A DNA stretch of 64,000 nt from Marvania coccoides (taxonomy: Eukaryota > Chlorophyta > Trebouxiophyceae > Chlorellales > Chlorellaceae), in assembly GCA_963854735.1 (NCBI GenBank), contig OY978100.1, forward strand, positions 1,984,001-2,048,000, given 5' to 3'. The notes under the pieces are model-generated. The model searched no databases and had not been told where the DNA came from. It saw only the letters and a program-made list of their open reading frames with translations. Position numbers and translations under genes: made by a program. Positions 61,908 through 64,000 of this stretch are shown here, piece after piece (position 1 is the first letter of the stretch; every line of letters begins with the position of its first letter).

Positions 61908-64000
61908 ATGCAATCGCTCACCAGGCACGCTCGCCGGAAATGGCACATGCTACCGCTATTTTTAGCGTTCATCTGGATCATTGCGAGCAGCCTGCAGCCC
62001 TCTCTGCCTCGAGACCTCATTTTCGCCCTTCGCCGCGATGGAAAATCGCCTATGGAGTCCAACTTCCCTACCGATTGGCCCGCAAATGCAACCGACTGGG
62101 AAGCGATGCGATTGCGGTTAGCCCCACGAGCCTCCACGCTGCGGGCGAACAAATCGCGGGTGGTCACAGACCGCAACGGCAGGGCCGCCCTGACGCTGCT
62201 TCCTCGAGGCGACGGCGTTGGTGCCAAAGCAGCCAGGGCAAAGCTCGCCTCCCTGCTTCGCCTGCAGCCGGAGGCCAGCAACGACAACATGACGCTGTTC
62301 TACGAGCGTCGGAATGCGTTCAAGGCCCTCATGGACATGGACAACGAGGTGCGCCGGGGGTGGAACAGGCGGCTGGCCAAGGCGGCGCCCCGAGGCATCG
62401 CCATCTGCGCCGGCGGCGATGGCCCCCTGGCCAACGCATTTGCGGTGCTGCACGTGGTGCGTCACGTGCACAACTGCACGCTGCCGGTGGTCATCATGCA
62501 CTGGGGCCGTGCCGAGGTCCCGGAAGCTGCTGAGAAGGCGCTGCGGCGCCACATCACCAATCTTACTTTCTTCGACCTTTCTACCCCCGGGGTCTACCCG
62601 TACTCCCACCACATCGCCCTCGTGAGCAACGCCAGCATGGCCGCGGCGGAGGGGCCCAAGCCGTTGAGCAAGAAGAAAGCGGAGGAGGCGGCGGCAGCGG
62701 CCAAAGCGCAGGGCTACCTGCTCAAGGTGGCGGCCATCTACGCTGCCCCCTTCAGGGAGGTGCTGATGCTGGACTCGGACAGCCTGCCGCTGCAGGACCC
62801 CACCTCGCTGTTCGCCTCCAAGCCTTTTAGAGAGCATGGCAGCATGTGAGCCTCCGAATTATTTCCTAACCATTATTATTCGCGCCCACCACGTTTCCCC
62901 CCACCACTATGACCTAATTAACACGCAATTTATATTTTGTATAATTGACATACAATTGTTTCACAGTATTCACTAATTCGTTTTTTTTTTTCTTCAGGTT
63001 TTGGCCCGACTTTTGGGAGGAGCGGCCTGGGCTGTGGAAGGTGCTGGGGCTGTGGGGCCAAGACCCATGGTCGGTGCGGCAGGAGTGGTCGCGCATGATG
63101 GACCCCGCAGCCGCAGACTACGCAGACGACGAAAGGGACCTCTCAGAGCTGTTTGCGCGGCGGCGGCGGTGGAATCGCAACGACAGCGCCTCGGTGGCTG
63201 AAGCGCCGCGCCAAACCGAAAGCGGACAGATCCTGCTGGACCGTGCGCGGCATTGGGAGGTGTTGGAATGGGTGCTCTTTCTTAATTCGCACCACAGGCT
63301 GGTGTACGGCTTGCCCGACATGCTGGGCGATAAGGACACGTTCGCGGTGGCATTTGCCCTGGCAGAGTCTTTCGGAGACTTTTGGCAGGTCCCCCACGCA
63401 CCAGCCATGCCGGCGATTGACCGCATGGGCGCGTTGGACGGCCGGCAGGAGCCTCGCTTTATTTTTTCGGGAATGGTGCAGCTGCACCCCCTGGACGGCT
63501 CTCCCATGTTCCACCACCGCACCGCGCACTCCAAGCTGCCTGGCAGGGGGCGCTTGGGGCCCATGGGGGGTCCCATCACCCACGTGTCCACCCCTGCCTC
63601 CCAGGGTCAAGCACGGGCGATCACTGCTTGGCGTGGCAACGTCCCTGGGTGGATATGGAAGCTGTGGAGAAGCGAGTGGGGCCTGCTGGACAGTGAGGTG
63701 CAAGTCGTGAAGTGTGAGGGGTACGCAAGCAGTAAAAACAGCAGCAGCAGCAGCAGTGCACTTGAGCGAAACCTGACCAGCACGTTGCCACAGCGGAGCA
63801 GCAGCAGTAGCAGTAGGAATGGGAATGATTCCCCGCGACGGATACTGCTGCAGCGTGTAGATGAAGAAGACGAGCTGGACCGGGAGTTGGCACGGGAGCA
63901 GGAGGAGTGGGCGCGTGAGCGGGAGATTGCGGCGGAGGTGGAGCGGCAGTTGGATGAGGAGCAGCGGGACCGGCGCATGCGGGAGCGGGATTGGCAGGCG
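61908..64000 (+). CDS. MNN2/MNN1-type (GT71) alpha-mannosyltransferase, runs off the window
   Basis: Exon 1 (61908-62845) and exon 2 (62998 to beyond 64000), GT-AG, phase 2; at least 647 aa, no stop reached. Residues 1-30 are a type II signal anchor (KWHMLPLFLAFIWIIASSL). The catalytic region has GIAICAGGDGPLANAFAVLHVVRHV, LPVVIMHWG, LLKVAAIYAAPFREVLMLDSDSLPL (DXD as DSD), then FWPDFWEERPG, and HWEVLEWVLFLNSHHRLVYGLPDMLGDKDTF, the order of fungal Mnn1/Mnn2 Golgi mannosyltransferases. Its job would be to extend N- or O-linked glycans, or scale or wall polysaccharides. After about residue 550 the chain becomes Ser-rich and then highly charged, coiled-coil-like (DRELAREQEEWARERE), which fungal relatives lack. 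The acceptor CTTCAG at 62992 is preceded by a long T tract. Confidence 0.9.

Overview
The window is eukaryotic nuclear DNA. Protein-coding exons are GC-rich, while introns and spacers are AT-rich. Nearly every gene has short spliceosomal introns, and there are no operons, Shine-Dalgarno sites, rRNA genes or convincing tRNA genes. I infer a flagellated green alga or other early-branching member of the green lineage. The evidence is a nuclear petC (cytochrome b6f Rieske protein) whose N-terminus looks like a plain transit peptide with no signal peptide in front, other plastid- or organelle-type proteins with similar leaders (ArsS-like, FtsH, RsmH, a small thylakoid-type membrane protein), SP-repeat surface proteins, and a CCDC39-like axonemal coiled-coil protein. 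The exact lineage cannot be fixed from this sequence alone. Exon models were made by hand from reading frame, splice dinucleotides and phase; about 52 introns were placed and nearly all joints are phase-consistent.

Layout. 0-5 kb holds two secreted, cysteine-rich, proline-rich-stalk proteins (the second with a 2-bp frameshift), a CCAT microsatellite, and a decayed duplicate of the petC 3' end and its downstream flank. 5.9-14.8 kb holds petC, a SPOUT RNA methyltransferase, a serpin, an ArsS-like radical-SAM protein and FtsH. 15.3-18.0 kb holds a tiny conserved Cys protein, then a 62-aa membrane protein only 13 nt upstream of organellar RsmH. 18.3-24.9 kb holds a CCDC39-like coiled coil, two small unknowns and CLN3 (battenin). 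25.4-32.5 kb holds a small plastid-type membrane protein, a TRIC-like channel, an unknown, ornithine aminotransferase and a PPIL3 cyclophilin. 32.8-45.8 kb holds a metallophosphoesterase, an orphan ORF, a duplicated fragment of the TBCE 3' end next to a possible short interspersed element, a STAND/archaeal-type ATPase, TBCE itself, an organellar membrane protein, DHODH and an ankyrin protein. 46.3-64 kb holds an AT-hook protein with three copies of an unrecognised domain, the SMC5/6 subunit NSE3, a CLC transporter, a PPR-SMR protein, a UBXD8/FAF2-type protein and two Golgi-type glycosyltransferases; the last runs off the window.

There is no single pathway cluster; neighbours are mostly unrelated housekeeping genes, often in divergent pairs with short shared spacers (for example TBCE with the gene at 40967, and UBXD8 with the glycosyltransferase at 60111). 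The features that go beyond routine annotation are: a high share of GC-AG introns (9 of about 52), the triple-repeat AT-hook protein, the 13-nt gap suggesting a bicistronic mRNA, two separate duplications of gene 3' ends, and the archaeal-type ATPase.
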